6,192 nt of DNA, from contig CAJOQY010000296.1 in NCBI GenBank assembly GCA_905236835.1, positions 1 through 6,192 on the forward strand, written 5' to 3'. Shown one piece after another: positions 5,460 to 6,192 of this stretch (its first letter is position 1; the number at the start of each line of letters is the position of its first letter). The position numbers and the translations under genes were made by a program. A model generated the notes under the pieces. The model worked only from the letters and a program-made list of their open reading frames with translations, did no database searches and was not told the DNA's origin. The DNA comes from an uncultured Oscillibacter sp. Lineage in GTDB: Bacteria; Bacillota; Clostridia; Oscillospirales; Oscillospiraceae.

Positions 5460-5508
5460 ATATAATATTATATAATATATTATAATTATATAAATTATAT
5501 AATTAAAT
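5460..5508. repeat. 49-bp A/T-only array sharing the ATTATATAA unit, over the rsmD 3' end
   Basis: There is no G or C from 5460 to 5508. ATTATATAA starts at 5467, 5485 and 5494, and a shortened ATTATAA at 5479. TATAAT starts at 5461, 5471 and 5481, an exact 10-bp period. The rsmD stop (TAA at 5497-5495) lies within the last copy. It is the same unit as in the island at 4847-4924. The TATAAT hexamers could serve as -10 elements for coaD, but they are too repetitive to assign. Confidence 0.8.
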
Positions 5509-6073
5509 CGGCGTCGGCGTGCCGGTAAAGCGTGACGGCGATTTTTCCGTAGCGATACGAACGATACGCCCGGAAGAGTTCCGGCGGGGGCGGGAGCCGT
5601 TTCCCGGCGGGATGTTCCGCGGATATTATACCATGCGGTTTCAAAATGTCAAACGCGGCGACGGCTTCCAGCGCGTCCGCGATGAAATTTGATTCATAGG
5701 GCGGGTCTAAAAAGATTATATCAAAATTTTTATTTTTCCCCCGCGCGCGGGAGAAAGCCGCCAAATATTCCAGCGCGCCGCCGGTATGGATTTCGGCGCG
5801 GTCCGTGAAGCCCGTCCGTTTGAGATTTTCGCGTATGGCGGCGACGGCGGCGGGGGCGGTATCGACAAACACGGCGGAATCCGCGCCGCGCGACAGGCAC
5901 TCAATGCCAAGCTGTCCCGTACCGGCGAACAGATCCAGAACGCGGCGTCCCGGTATATCAAATTGAATCGCGCTGAACAATCCCTCTTTGACGCGGTCCG
6001 TGGTGGGACGAATGTCCAGCCCGTCCGGTTCCTGTAACTTGCGGCCCCGCGCGGAGCCGGTAATCACGCGCAT
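5495..6073 (-). CDS. rsmD: 16S rRNA (guanine966-N2)-methyltransferase RsmD
   Basis: This SAM-dependent cytoplasmic enzyme methylates N2 of G966 in 16S rRNA during 30S assembly. The 192 residues are close to the usual 180-200. Diagnostic motifs in order: RVITG (2-6); RPTTDRVKEGLFSAI (22-36), the family's substrate-side signature; the SAM-binding segment VLDLFAGTGQLGIECLSRGA (45-64), where relatives often have GAL for GQL; FVD (69-71), likely contacting the SAM ribose; the catalytic-type motif LDPPY (122-126), as in N2-guanine and N6-adenine methylases; and the C-terminal strands RSYRYGKIAVTLYR (171-184). The start is supported by GGGAG at 6086-6082, 8 nt from the ATG. It lies directly upstream of coaD, the usual bacterial pairing (ylbH-coaD in Bacillus subtilis). 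The last residues, DLII, and the stop are encoded by the A/T repeat island. Confidence 0.97.
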   Translation of the reverse strand: MRVITGSARGRKLQEPDGLDIRPTTDRVKEGLFSAIQFDIPGRRVLDLFAGTGQLGIECLSRGADSAVFVDTAPAAVAAIRENLKRTGFTDRAEIHTGGALEYLAAFSRARGKNKNFDIIFLDPPYESNFIADALEAVAAFDILKPHGIISAEHPAGKRLPPPPELFRAYRSYRYGKIAVTLYRHADADLII

Positions 6074-6092
6074 AATACTTTCTCCCGTTTTG

Positions 6093-6136
6093 ATAAATTT
6101 TTTTAATATTTTTATATTTTATATTTATTTTATATT
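6093..6136. repeat. A/T-only island upstream of rsmD
   Basis: These 44 consecutive bases have no G or C and are made of short runs such as TATATTTTATATT. The island lies between the rsmD ribosome binding site and the possible end of the previous gene, whose stop codon (6132-6130) falls inside it. No clear -35/-10 pair can be chosen in such simple sequence. Confidence 0.65.
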
Positions 6137-6192
6137 CCCGCGTCCGCGCGAATATTTTCTATTTTACGGCAAAGCGCGGAATTTTTCAATAG
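6130..6192 (-). CDS. Possible C-terminal end of an upstream gene (partial)
   Basis: From the right edge, one minus-strand frame stays open for 20 codons (ending ENIRADAGI) and stops at TAA 6132-6130, inside an A/T island. Three other boundaries in the window have the same arrangement. The other two minus frames stop within the first 9 codons. The piece is too short to identify, and chance is a real alternative. Confidence 0.3.
   Translation of the reverse strand, partial: LLKNSALCRKIENIRADAGI

Noticed and set aside
1..6192. Search for mobile elements, tRNAs, rRNA and prophage signs
   Set aside because: No transposase or integrase motifs, no long terminal inverted repeats and no cloverleaf-like segment were seen. 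All recognised genes are collinear housekeeping genes.

Overview
All recognisable genes lie on the minus strand, so the window reads right to left. It looks like a chromosomal housekeeping segment from a Gram-positive member of the Firmicutes, probably an uncultured or gut/rumen-type clostridium. Three things point there. Good Shine-Dalgarno sequences (AAAGGAGG type) precede several starts. The coiled-coil protein beside coaD belongs to a family I recall from Clostridia. The rsmH-ftsL-penicillin-binding protein order is the Firmicutes form of the division and cell wall (dcw) cluster. The species cannot be named from this sequence.

Layout in transcription order: a doubtful gene tail at the right edge (6130-6192); rsmD, a 16S rRNA m2G966 methyltransferase (5495-6073); coaD, phosphopantetheine adenylyltransferase (4901-5398); a DivIVA-like/ATPase-B-like coiled-coil protein (4243-4794); a 193-bp control region with a strong sigma-A promoter, an overlapping dyad and a GC-rich leader hairpin (4050-4242); rsmH, a 16S rRNA m4C1402 methyltransferase (3078-4049); a possible 37-codon small gene (2914-3027); an ftsL-like divisome gene (2330-2890); a 235-bp spacer with a strong intrinsic terminator (2212-2246); and a class B transpeptidase of the FtsI/SpoVD type, running off the left edge (1-2088).

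The genes fall into two groups. rsmD, coaD and the coiled-coil gene serve ribosome modification, CoA synthesis and an unknown structural role. rsmH, ftsL and the transpeptidase are the start of a dcw cluster, which builds the septum. mraZ, the usual first dcw gene and its repressor, is absent. In Bacillus subtilis rsmD-coaD and mraZ-rsmH-ftsL-pbpB lie in the same order about ten genes apart; here almost everything between them is missing.

The most unusual feature is in the spacers. Nearly every gene boundary carries an island of 28-78 bases with no G or C at all, built from short A/T palindromes repeated at about 10, 10.5 or 20 bp, close to the DNA helical repeat. Three islands swallow the stop codon of the gene before them. 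The other points of interest are the terminator inside the dcw cluster, a possible pseudoknot just upstream of it, the small ORF between rsmH and ftsL, and the dyad over the rsmH promoter. I see no mobile element, CRISPR array, tRNA or rRNA.
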